Shown: positions 33,809 through 41,538 of the stretch, piece by piece
How the letters are laid out: every line of letters begins with the position of its first letter
How positions within the stretch are numbered: position 1 is the stretch's first letter
Source: Paenibacillus graminis
Lineage (GTDB): Bacteria; Bacillota; Bacilli; Paenibacillales; Paenibacillaceae
Reading direction: 5' to 3'
Assembly: GCF_000758705.1 (NCBI RefSeq)
Contig: NZ_CP009287.1
Location: 1,674,001 to 1,738,000, forward strand
DNA: 64,000 nt
The notes under the pieces: generated by a model
Told to the model about the DNA's origin: nothing
Database searches by the model: none
The model's input: the letters and a program-made list of their open reading frames with translations, nothing else
Made by a program: the position numbers and the translations under genes

Positions 33809-34825
33809 CTAGATCCAGCCTTGGGCATTCCGCTCTACCAGCTCTGCCAGAAAGCTGAGCCACTCCTCATTGTCGTTGAGGCACGGTGCAATAGCGAAGT
33901 TTTCCGGCTGCCCGCCGCCCGCAGCGAAATGTTCCCGGCCTTCGATTTCCAGCTCATGCAGCGTTTCCAGACAGTCGGTCGTAAGGCCAGGAGAGAAGAT
34001 CAGAGGTCTGCGGATACCGCGTCCGGCGAGTTCCTTCAGGACTTCAGAAGTTGGGGGACCGATCCATTCCTCCCGTCCAAAGCGGGATTGGAAGGCGGCC
34101 TGCCAGCATCCCGTCTCCCAGCCCATTGCCTCCGCAAGCAGGCGCGCCGTTTCCAGACACTGCAGCGGGTATGGATCTCCGGTATCTGCATACCTGCGGG
34201 GAATGCCATGGAAGCTCAGCACATAATAGTCAGGCGGCAGGCTTAAGCGGCTGATCTGCTGCATAAGATGCTCTTTCATCGCCCAGATATATCCGGGTTC
34301 ATTATAGTAGGCTTCCATGAAACGCAGTGCGGGCACAAACCGTTTGGTGACCGGCCCGCTGGCGCTGCGCCGCCCGAGAGCGGCAAAGCTCGCAGCATCA
34401 TAAACCGAAGCGGTTGTTGTAGAAGAGTATTGCGGAAAAAGCGGAACGACGATCATTCGTGTGACGCCGGCCGCTTCCAGCTTGCCCATTGCCTGTTCCA
34501 TGCTTGGCGCACTATAGGCGAGTCCCAGTTCCACCAGATAACGGCTGCCAAGCAGCCGCTGAAGCCCGGCACATTGGTCCAGTGAATGAAGCAGCAGCGG
34601 CGATCCATCCTTTTGCCAGATCTGGTTGTACAGCAGTGCGGAGCGTCGCGGCCTGGTGCGCAGAATAATTCCCCTCAGCAAGGGCTGCCAGAAGAGCGGC
34701 GGATAATCGATAATCCTGCGGTCTGACAAGAACCGGCGCAGATAGGGCCGGACAGCCCTGGCAGTGGGAGCTTCCGGTGTTCCAATCTGAGCGAGAATCA
34801 CTCCGATAGGAGTGCGGGTCAGCAT
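33809..34825 (-). CDS. hemH: Ferrochelatase, proteobacterial-type
   Basis: A 338-residue ferrochelatase inserting Fe(II) into a porphyrin. The catalytic His is in YVLSFHGIPRRY and the conserved Glu in CLETLHELEIEG. The N terminus (GVILAQIGTPEAPTARAVRPYLRRFLSDRRIIDYPP, quoted in part: PYLRRFLSDRRIIDYPP) and RPRRSALLYNQIW match the long proteobacterial/cyanobacterial protoporphyrin type. The B. subtilis coproporphyrin-type enzyme is about 310 residues and has a different N terminus. The start ATG 34825 follows GGAAAGGTGG; GTG 34837 is possible. No other heme gene is adjacent. This points to acquisition or an alternative heme branch. Confidence 0.9.
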   Translation of the reverse strand: MLTRTPIGVILAQIGTPEAPTARAVRPYLRRFLSDRRIIDYPPLFWQPLLRGIILRTRPRRSALLYNQIWQKDGSPLLLHSLDQCAGLQRLLGSRYLVELGLAYSAPSMEQAMGKLEAAGVTRMIVVPLFPQYSSTTTASVYDAASFAALGRRSASGPVTKRFVPALRFMEAYYNEPGYIWAMKEHLMQQISRLSLPPDYYVLSFHGIPRRYADTGDPYPLQCLETARLLAEAMGWETGCWQAAFQSRFGREEWIGPPTSEVLKELAGRGIRRPLIFSPGLTTDCLETLHELEIEGREHFAAGGGQPENFAIAPCLNDNEEWLSFLAELVERNAQGWI

Positions 34826-34837
34826 GACAAAAGCCAC

Positions 34838-35087
34838 CTTTCCATCAACTTGACATCACTCTAAAATATCACATCCATTATTGAGAATACAATATAAGGA
34901 ATCACATGATTATCATAAGGAGGAGTAAATGGAAGGAATTGAGAGAGAAAGTGAGGTTGTCTTTTGAGTGAATTGTGAAATAGTGATGTTTCTTATAGGG
35001 TATGTGATTTAGTATACAGAGAAGTAAAGGATAATTTTGATACCATCAAGCCAGAAATTGCCGCTAGCAGACTTGAATCCTTTTTTT
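34838..35087. other. Divergent gap upstream of hemH and the flavoprotein gene
   Basis: It is AT-rich with GTGA-containing half-sites (for example TTGTGAAATAGTGATG near 34973). No gene or confident promoter was found for hemH. Confidence 0.35.
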
Positions 35088-35123
35088 GTGAATTAATTCA
35101 CCTTATTATGTGAAATGTTTCAC
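35088..35123 (+). promoter_or_regulatory. Tandem FNR/CRP-like palindromes upstream of the flavoprotein gene
   Basis: GTGAATTAATTCAC (35088-35101) and GTGAAATGTTTCAC (35110-35123) are two perfect palindromes fitting TGTGA-N6-TCAC. Their centres are 22 bp apart, two DNA turns. A -10-like TATAAA lies at 35137-35142. Regulation by an FNR/CRP-family protein is inferred from the consensus. Confidence 0.6.
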
Positions 35124-35205
35124 CTTTAATGAGGCATATAAAATGGCATCTTTGGGTGCACGGATGGTTGCGCAAGACCGGGAGAGGGGGGATGGCCTCT
35201 AATGT

Positions 35206-35227
35206 CTTATGAATAGGCTTTCATAAG
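35206..35227 (+). other. Inverted repeat in the flavoprotein leader
   Basis: CTTATGAA and TTCATAAG flank six bases in the untranslated leader, 80 bp before the start. No T-run follows. It could be an mRNA structure or a second operator. Confidence 0.45.
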
Positions 35228-35306
35228 AACAGAAGAGAGAGACTATGAAGAAGCTTGGTTTTGAAAGGCTACATACTACTGGGGATATGATAAAGGAGAA
35301 TACTCA

Positions 35307-37625
35307 TTGAAAAAGTTAATTTCTTTGACTGTCAGCGCAGCTTTGCTGCTCGCGCCACTCGCGTATACGATTAATGCACCTGCCTTGAATCTAAAGGTGG
35401 ATGCGGTTTCAGCGGCTTCGGAAGAAGCACCTGCGGCTACAGCCAAACCGGCTGCACCAAAACCAACAGCAAAACCGACAGCAAAACCCAAACCGACCGT
35501 GAAACCAACACCGAAGCCAACCGCGAAACCAACACCGAAAGCAACGGCTAAACCGGCGGCAACAGCCGAAGCGGCAGCAAAACCTGCAGCGACCGCAAAG
35601 CCAACGGCAACAGCGAAACCTGCAGCGACCGCAAAGCCAACGGCAACAGCGAAACCTGCCGCAACAGCGAAGCCAACTGTAACAGCCAAGCCAACTGCAA
35701 CTGTTGCACCGGCACCGACCGCAAAACCTGTAACGGTTAAGCAAAATGTGTATCAGGACGGAGTGTATGTAGCTTACGGCAATGCCTACTCCAAAGGTAC
35801 TGAAGGGGCTAAGGTAACCATTAAAGACGGTAAAATCACTGACATTGAGCTGCTGAGAACCAGCCCGAAGCTTATCGACAGAAATGCCCGCGAGAACTAC
35901 AGCGGCGTGTGGGCAGCCTACAAGCTGATGAAGGACAGACTGCTTGGCCAGACCAGAGACAGCGCAGCAGCCGTGGATGCGGTTTCCGGCGCAACACGCT
36001 CCAGCAACGGCTGGAAGCTGTCGGTCGACAGAGCGTTTGAAAGAGCGCTTAAGGTCAAACCAGCGGATGCCGCTTATTTTGAAGGCGACCATATGGGTGT
36101 AGATCCGGAAGGCAAATATGCTGTATTCGCCAGCTACGATGCTAATAAGCTTACTGCTGTGAAGCTGTATCCGCTGACTGCAGCCGGTGATTTCGTGGAC
36201 GAAAAAACCTACACTGCTGAACAAACTGCAGCCATTGCCGCAATTACACCGGTACTGCTCGCAAACGGTTCTTCCGCCCAGCCGGTTGCAGGCTTCGAGG
36301 CGGAGTCCAAGGCTGCCATCAAAGCCTTCCGGGATGCAGAACAAAACGCAAGCATCAACAACACCTCAGCGTATATTGACGGATTCTATTCTTCCTACGG
36401 CACTGCAAGAAGCGTGGGTGTAGAAAGAGCCGATGTAGTGATCCGCAACGGCAAGCTGGTGGATGTGAAGCTGTACAGACTGGGCACCAACCTGATCGAC
36501 AGAGGCGCAACCGCTTATGCTGAAGTAGTGAAGGCCAACGCTCCAATGACGGCTAAACTGCTTGCTAACGGTTCTTATATCGCTAATTATAATGAGAAGG
36601 TAGACGGAATTTCCGGCGCTACCGAAAGCAGCCACGGCTGGAATCAGGCTGTAGAACGGGCTTTTGAGAAGGCTCTGAAGGTTCCGGCTGCCGGCCAGTA
36701 CTTCGACGGCAAATTTGCCGGTGTGGACAATGCGTCCAAGATCTTTATGCTTGCTGATGTAGCGGGAGACCAGGTAACGGGCATCAAATTAAGCTTGTTC
36801 GGAACAGACGGCAAACTGATTGCAGACGATAAGCTGACTGCTGAACAGAAAACTCTGGTTGAACAATTGACCGCAGGACTTCTTGACAAAGGTGTACAAA
36901 TCGCTGACATTACTGGTCAAGAAGCGTTGACTGCAGCGGCAAGAGCTGCACTGACAGACGCTTTGACCAATGCTTCCAAGGAGCAGGGCGCTTATAAAGA
37001 CGGTACCTTCACTGCCTATGGCGACGCTTATGACAAAGGAACAAACAAAGCTGATGTTACTCTGCGCAACGGCAAAATCGTAAATGTTGCTCTGAGCCGT
37101 GTAGGCATGAATATGGTTGACCTGGGCAAAAACGCTTATGCTGAAGTGCAAAAAGCGCTTCCGCAGCTGACAGCCAGCTTCCTTGCCGCAGGCACCAGAG
37201 AAGGTGCACAGCAAGTGGATGCGGTTTCCGGGGCAACCAGCAGCAGCAATGCGTTGAAGGCTGCGGTGGACAGAGCATACGGCAAAGCTGAAGTGGTTGA
37301 AGCCGGCAAGGCTGCTTACTTTAACGGAACCTTCATTGGTGTAAGCACCGACAAAACTGTAAATGTAATGGTTACTGTAAAATATAACGTTCCAGTGAGC
37401 ATGATTGTTTACTACCTGGATGCAGCAGGCAAAGTAAAAACTTACGATCAGCTGACTGCTGCTGAACAGGCTGTGAAGGCAGAGATCGAAAATACTTCGA
37501 CCGGCAATGGCCTGCACAAATATGGATACCGTGCAGCGGCATTCGGCAGCAATGACGCTGAGAAGGAAGTCTCCGCCAAAGCGGTAGAAGCCATCAAAGC
37601 TGCACTGGAAACAGCAGGGAAATAA
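35307..37625 (+). CDS. Secreted protein with three FMN-binding domains and a TAKP-repeat linker
   Basis: A 772-residue exported protein. A signal peptide spans about residues 1-35, with no lipobox Cys. Residues 40-145 are an Ala/Lys/Pro/Thr repeat suited to spanning the cell wall. Three repeats of about 205 residues follow, each an FMN_bind domain (PF04205 type) with the flavinylation motif: VSGATRSS (Thr230), ISGATESS (Thr439), VSGATSSS (Thr644). In this family ApbE links FMN covalently to that Thr. Related multi-flavin surface proteins, such as Listeria PplA, carry electrons out of the cell; that role is inferred here. The start is TTG with AAAGGAG 8 bp upstream. No apbE or NADH dehydrogenase gene is in the window. 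FNR-like sites precede it and a terminator follows. Confidence 0.88.
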   Translation: MKKLISLTVSAALLLAPLAYTINAPALNLKVDAVSAASEEAPAATAKPAAPKPTAKPTAKPKPTVKPTPKPTAKPTPKATAKPAATAEAAAKPAATAKPTATAKPAATAKPTATAKPAATAKPTVTAKPTATVAPAPTAKPVTVKQNVYQDGVYVAYGNAYSKGTEGAKVTIKDGKITDIELLRTSPKLIDRNARENYSGVWAAYKLMKDRLLGQTRDSAAAVDAVSGATRSSNGWKLSVDRAFERALKVKPADAAYFEGDHMGVDPEGKYAVFASYDANKLTAVKLYPLTAAGDFVDEKTYTAEQTAAIAAITPVLLANGSSAQPVAGFEAESKAAIKAFRDAEQNASINNTSAYIDGFYSSYGTARSVGVERADVVIRNGKLVDVKLYRLGTNLIDRGATAYAEVVKANAPMTAKLLANGSYIANYNEKVDGISGATESSHGWNQAVERAFEKALKVPAAGQYFDGKFAGVDNASKIFMLADVAGDQVTGIKLSLFGTDGKLIADDKLTAEQKTLVEQLTAGLLDKGVQIADITGQEALTAAARAALTDALTNASKEQGAYKDGTFTAYGDAYDKGTNKADVTLRNGKIVNVALSRVGMNMVDLGKNAYAEVQKALPQLTASFLAAGTREGAQQVDAVSGATSSSNALKAAVDRAYGKAEVVEAGKAAYFNGTFIGVSTDKTVNVMVTVKYNVPVSMIVYYLDAAGKVKTYDQLTAAEQAVKAEIENTSTGNGLHKYGYRAAAFGSNDAEKEVSAKAVEAIKAALETAGK
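35580..35687 (+). repeat. 36-bp tandem repeat in the linker of the flavoprotein gene
   Basis: Two identical 36-bp units (35580-35615, 35616-35651) are followed by a third, diverged one. Each codes for KPAATAKPTATA-like residues. The identity suggests recent expansion and possible length variation of the wall-spanning linker. Confidence 0.85.
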
Positions 37626-37647
37626 TTATTTTCTAGGAGTCATCATG

Positions 37648-37696
37648 AAGGGGTTATTCCGGGCCATGCACATGGCCTGGGATACCCCTTTTTTTA
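37648..37696 (+). terminator. Terminator after the flavoprotein gene
   Basis: AAGGGGT/ACCCCTT with an inner CAGGCCATG-like stem (GGGCCATG/CATGGCCT), followed by T7. Confidence 0.85.
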
Positions 37697-37959
37697 CATG
37701 TCAGAAAGTAATATTGGGGTTCTGCAAAGTACCTGAATCAGCTTCCAGGCAAAGGCCCCGCTTTATGGGGATATTTTATGCCGTTTATGATTAAGATTTT
37801 GCGGAGCAGGCGGAATGGGGTAAAAATGGCTTGTGGTGGGACAAGGGCATAATTAGAAATAGGAATCGTATAGTAATTAAAGGGATTTCGGAGATGAATG
37901 TCTAAAGTTTAATATACACAAACAGGCTTAGGTCCTGTCAGTAATAGGAGGCTCCAAAA
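37697..37959. other. Gap upstream of yhaM, no gene seen
   Basis: It is AT-rich near 37850-37925, probably carrying the yhaM promoter. I could not fix -35/-10 boxes with confidence. Confidence 0.35.
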
Positions 37960-38916
37960 ATGACATTAATTAAACAGCTATCTCCACAGGATGAATTTGT
38001 CGGCTTTTATCTGCTGCGAGAGCTGGCAATCAAACAAACAAACGGTACTCCTCCAAAGGATTATTTTGATATTGTTTTGGGTGATTCCAGTGGCCAGATC
38101 TCGGCCAAGTTCTGGGATGCAAGCACGACGGATAAAGAAACCTTTTTCCCGATGGCATTGGTGAAGATCCGCGGGATTGCGCATACGTACCGTGAGAAGC
38201 TTCAGGTAAAAATAACCAAGATCAGACTCGCCAATGATAGTGACAACGTCTCTCTCACTGATTTTATCAGGTCCGCCCCGATCCGGCCGGTTGATCTGAT
38301 TCATACAATCAAAGGTGTTATGGCGAGCATCACCGACCCGGAGATCGCCACGATCGTATCTTTTTGTGTGGCTAAGGTGGAAGAGAAATTAATGCATTAT
38401 CCGGCGGCCAAAACCCATCATCACGCTTATTTTGCCGGACTTGCCTATCATATGGTGCGGATGCTGGAAATCGGCGAGTTTCTCTGCAAGCAGCGTCCGT
38501 TCCTCAATCCCGACCTGATGAAGGCGGGGATTATCCTGCATGATATCGCTAAGCCGGAAGAGATGATTTCGCAGTTCGGGATTGTGTCTGATTACAGTGT
38601 GCAGGGCAAGCTGATCGGACATATCTCCATGGCTTCGAACTGGATTACCGAGGCCGCGATCCGCTCCGGCATTGATTTGGAATCGGAAAAAGTGCTCGGC
38701 CTGCAGCATCTGGTATTATCCCATCATAACCTGGGTGAATGGGGCAGCCCGGTGCAGCCGCAGACGGCGGAGGCCGTGGCCCTGCATCATATCGACGCGA
38801 TGGATGCGAAGCTGCAAATGGTAGAGGATGCACTGGATACAACACCTGAGACGGAGGAATGGACACCGTTCATCCGGGGGCTGGAGAACAAGGCTGTGTA
38901 CCGGCTGAAGATTTAA
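37960..38916 (+). CDS. yhaM: 3'-5' exoribonuclease YhaM
   Basis: A 318-residue protein with an N-terminal OB-fold nucleic-acid-binding domain (about residues 10-95) and a C-terminal HD phosphohydrolase domain. The HD metal residues are seen in THHHAYFAGLAYHMVRM, ILHDIAKPEE and LVLSHH. This order is diagnostic for YhaM, which degrades RNA, and single-stranded DNA, with Mn(II) in Firmicutes. The length is standard. AATAGGAGG precedes the ATG. It is a single gene with a clear terminator. Confidence 0.95.
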   Translation: MTLIKQLSPQDEFVGFYLLRELAIKQTNGTPPKDYFDIVLGDSSGQISAKFWDASTTDKETFFPMALVKIRGIAHTYREKLQVKITKIRLANDSDNVSLTDFIRSAPIRPVDLIHTIKGVMASITDPEIATIVSFCVAKVEEKLMHYPAAKTHHHAYFAGLAYHMVRMLEIGEFLCKQRPFLNPDLMKAGIILHDIAKPEEMISQFGIVSDYSVQGKLIGHISMASNWITEAAIRSGIDLESEKVLGLQHLVLSHHNLGEWGSPVQPQTAEAVALHHIDAMDAKLQMVEDALDTTPETEEWTPFIRGLENKAVYRLKI

Positions 38917-38964
38917 TTTCCAATAGCGGTCCAACACTTCCTTGTAAGATACTAATTTCTCTTA

Positions 38965-38995
38965 GACCACCTGCTTTGAGCAGGTGGTCGTTTTT
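38965..38995 (+). terminator. Terminator after yhaM
   Basis: GACCACCTGCT pairs perfectly with AGCAGGTGGTC over a three-base loop, followed by GTTTTT. Confidence 0.9.
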
Positions 38996-39147
38996 ATACC
39001 TGTCTTAATACTTGGGCCTTGCCCCGATGATACGGGCTTCACGCGCAACTTTGCTGATGTACCGCAGCTCCCGGGCCCGTGAAGAGGGCGAACCACCGGT
39101 TTATCATCTGCTCTCAACGCTATTTTGAGAGCAACGCTGCGAATTTT

Positions 39148-39185
39148 TATGTCAAAGGATTGACATATGTTAAACCTTTGACATA
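39148..39185. promoter_or_regulatory. 11-bp inverted repeat around the -35 box of the sucrose operon
   Basis: TATGTCAAAGG (39148-39158) and CCTTTGACATA (39175-39185) are perfect reverse complements, 16 bp apart, and bracket the -35 element. They differ from the LacI-type operator downstream, so a second regulator is likely. Confidence 0.55.
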
Positions 39186-39189
39186 TAAT
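39160..39189 (+). promoter_or_regulatory. Sigma-A promoter of the sucrose operon
   Basis: A perfect TTGACA (39160-39165) and a perfect TATAAT (39184-39189) are separated by 18 bp. It is the best consensus promoter in the window and would be very active without a repressor. Confidence 0.85.
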
Positions 39190-39202
39190 CATTTTGAAGA
39201 TG

Positions 39203-39222
39203 ATTTGAAAGTGCTTTCAAAT
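39203..39222. promoter_or_regulatory. LacI-family operator of the sucrose operon
   Basis: ATTTGAAAGTGCTTTCAAAT is a perfect 9-2-9 palindrome of LacI/CcpA type located about +8 to +27 from the probable transcription start. The LacI-family gene at 45107 in the same cluster is the likely repressor; CcpA is an alternative. Confidence 0.75.
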
Positions 39223-39257
39223 CTCTTTATCTAAACTAACGACGGGGGAATGTAAAC

Positions 39258-40586
39258 ATGAATGGATTTAAAAAGATATCTTTAACAGCGCTTACTTTGA
39301 TATTATCCGCCTCTTTGTCTGCCTGTGGAAACAGCAACAGCAACAGCCAAGCCACCACCTCTTCAGATAAATCCGGCACGGATAAAAGTGTCAAGATCAC
39401 TTTGCTTAATTCCAAAGGTGAAATTCAAACCCAATTAGAGGATGCGGCCAAGAGCTTTCATGAGGCATATCCAGACATCACACTGGAAATTCAGCAAGTG
39501 CCTAGCGGCACATCGCCTTTTGAAAGAGCTTCCACGCTTTATGCTTCAGGGAATCAGCCTACTATGATTATGCTGGATACCGGGGATGTAGCCAAATTCA
39601 AGGACCACATTCTTGAACTGGGCGATGAGAAGTGGAACGGCGACGCTATTGACAGCGCGCTTGATCTGACAACCATTGACGGCAAAAACTATGCTTTCCC
39701 GCTGGCGGTTGAAGGATATGGCCTGATCTACAACAAACAGGTCCTGGATAAAGCTGTAGGAGGTAACTTTGATCCTGCTTCGATCAATACCACATCTGCA
39801 TTGGAAGAGCTGTTCAAGAAAATAGAAGCCAGCGGAAAGAAAGCCCTCACCATTTCTCCAATGGACTGGTCGCTTGGCGCTCATTATCTTCCTCTTGCTT
39901 ACGGAGGGCAGAGTAAGGACAGCACGGAGGTTTCCGGCTTTATCGACTCCCTTAAAGCAGGAACTGCGGATTTGTCCTCCAACAAGGTATTCAACGGGCT
40001 GATGGACACCTTCGATGTGATGATGAAGTACAACATGGATCAGGCCTCTCCGCTTTCTCCAACTTATGAGAAGGGACCTGAACTGCTGGGCAAGGGTGAA
40101 GTAGGCATCTGGTTTATGGGCAACTGGGCATGGCCGCAAATCAGCGGCTTTGATACAGCCGACAAGCAATATGGCTTCCTCCCTGTGCCCATCAGCAATA
40201 ATCCCGATGATTACGGCAACGCCCAAATTTCTGCTGCTGTAAGCAAACGTATTGTTGTAGACAAGGAGAAGACAACTCCGGAGCAGCAAGCGGCGGCCAA
40301 AAAATTCTTTGACTGGATCGTATATGATCAAGCCGGACAAGAGTTCCTGGTGAATAAAGCCAATATCGTCCCTGCCTTCAAGAATATTACCATGGAAACA
40401 CCAGATCCGTTAGGCAAGTCGATTCAAGCCTATTTGGCCGCAGGTAATGTGGAACCTTCTCTGAGCGATCTGCCGGCTGACCACTGGACTAAAGTGGGGG
40501 CATCCATGCAGAAGTATTTGTCCAAGGCCGGCGACCGGGCCACTTTGGCCAAAGAGATTGGGGACTATTGGAAAAAAGTAAAGTAA
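39258..40586 (+). CDS. Sugar ABC transporter substrate-binding lipoprotein
   Basis: A 442-residue lipoprotein: lipobox LSAC with Cys near residue 23 after a hydrophobic core, then a Ser/Asn linker. The mature part is a family 1 solute-binding fold (PF01547/PF13416 type), with ITLLNSKGEIQTQLEDAAKSF at the start and VGIWFMGNWAWPQI later. It precedes two CUT1 permeases, a fructokinase and sucrose phosphorylase, so sucrose is the likely ligand. It directly follows the operator-controlled promoter. A GC hairpin after the stop may keep its level above that of the permeases. Confidence 0.92.
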   Translation: MNGFKKISLTALTLILSASLSACGNSNSNSQATTSSDKSGTDKSVKITLLNSKGEIQTQLEDAAKSFHEAYPDITLEIQQVPSGTSPFERASTLYASGNQPTMIMLDTGDVAKFKDHILELGDEKWNGDAIDSALDLTTIDGKNYAFPLAVEGYGLIYNKQVLDKAVGGNFDPASINTTSALEELFKKIEASGKKALTISPMDWSLGAHYLPLAYGGQSKDSTEVSGFIDSLKAGTADLSSNKVFNGLMDTFDVMMKYNMDQASPLSPTYEKGPELLGKGEVGIWFMGNWAWPQISGFDTADKQYGFLPVPISNNPDDYGNAQISAAVSKRIVVDKEKTTPEQQAAAKKFFDWIVYDQAGQEFLVNKANIVPAFKNITMETPDPLGKSIQAYLAAGNVEPSLSDLPADHWTKVGASMQKYLSKAGDRATLAKEIGDYWKKVK

Positions 40587-40596
40587 TGTGATTCTG

Positions 40597-40629
40597 CCGG
40601 CAGGGCTGTTTCCGGCCCTGCCGGTTTTC
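40597..40629 (+). terminator. Intercistronic hairpin, partial terminator
   Basis: CCGGCAGGGC pairs with GCCCTGCCGG, then TTTT. It lies between the binding protein and permease genes, where partial termination is common in sugar operons. Confidence 0.6.
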
Positions 40630-40653
40630 AACACGAAGGAGAGTGACCATGCA

Positions 40654-41538
40654 ATGATAGGAGAAAAAGGTTTTTGGAACCGGCTGCGGGTGCGGCTTCT
40701 GTTTACCGGGCCGACCTTATTTGCCTTTTTGACCGTAATGATTATTCCTTTTATATACGGTATTTACTTAACCTTTACGAGCTGGGACGGCATTTCGGTT
40801 GCCCATCCTCTGGTCGGCTTCAAGAACTACGGATCGGTTTTTGCGGACTCGGAATTTTGGAGTTCCTTCGGACTTACACTCAAATATGTGCTGTTCACCG
40901 TGGTGCTCACCAATGTATTGGCCTTTTTGCTTGCTTATGCCCTCACCAAAAGTGTCAAGGGCCAGAATGTTTTCCGGGCAGGATTTTTTATGCCAAACCT
41001 GGTAGGCGGCATTGTACTGGGTTTCATCTGGCAATTTATTTTTAATAATGTATTGGTCTACCTGGGGCAAAAAGCCTCCATCGGCATCTTCAGCGCATCC
41101 TGGCTGGCTGATCCGGACAAGGCCTTCTGGACGCTGGTCATTGTTACCATCTGGCAGTATGCCGGATATATGATGGTGATTTATGTGGCGGGATTAACCG
41201 GTGTGCCTGCTGATATTCAGGAAGCCGCCAGCATTGACGGGGCCAACAGCTGGCAAAAGCTGATCCGTATGACCATTCCCATGATGGTGCCCTCGTTTAT
41301 CGTCTGTCTTTTTCTGTCGCTGCAACGCGGCTTTATGGTCTATGATTTGAACTTGACTCTGACTAAGGGCGGCCCATTCGGCTCCACACAGCTTGTGTCC
41401 ATGCACGTCTACCAAAAAGCCTTCTTGTCGCGGGACTACGGTGTCGGCCAGGCTGAAGCGTTCGTCCTGTTCCTGCTCGTGGCCGTAATCACATTGCTGC
41501 AGGTATATTTCAGCAAAAAGATGGAGGTAGAAGCCTGA
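40654..41538 (+). CDS. Sugar ABC transporter permease (MalF-like)
   Basis: A 294-residue membrane protein with six hydrophobic segments and the EAA loop (EAASIDGANSWQKLIRMTIPMM) that contacts the ATPase. It belongs to the CUT1 group. The start is ATG 40654, with GAAGGAGAG upstream; the frame extends back through the hairpin and is not used. Its stop shares a base with the next gene's ATG (TGATG). Confidence 0.92.
   Translation: MIGEKGFWNRLRVRLLFTGPTLFAFLTVMIIPFIYGIYLTFTSWDGISVAHPLVGFKNYGSVFADSEFWSSFGLTLKYVLFTVVLTNVLAFLLAYALTKSVKGQNVFRAGFFMPNLVGGIVLGFIWQFIFNNVLVYLGQKASIGIFSASWLADPDKAFWTLVIVTIWQYAGYMMVIYVAGLTGVPADIQEAASIDGANSWQKLIRMTIPMMVPSFIVCLFLSLQRGFMVYDLNLTLTKGGPFGSTQLVSMHVYQKAFLSRDYGVGQAEAFVLFLLVAVITLLQVYFSKKMEVEA

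Noticed and set aside
35409..36344. 311-codon minus-strand frame rich in Cys and Arg
   Set aside because: It is the reverse reading of the TAKP repeat and the first FMN domain; the repeats create the open frame artificially.
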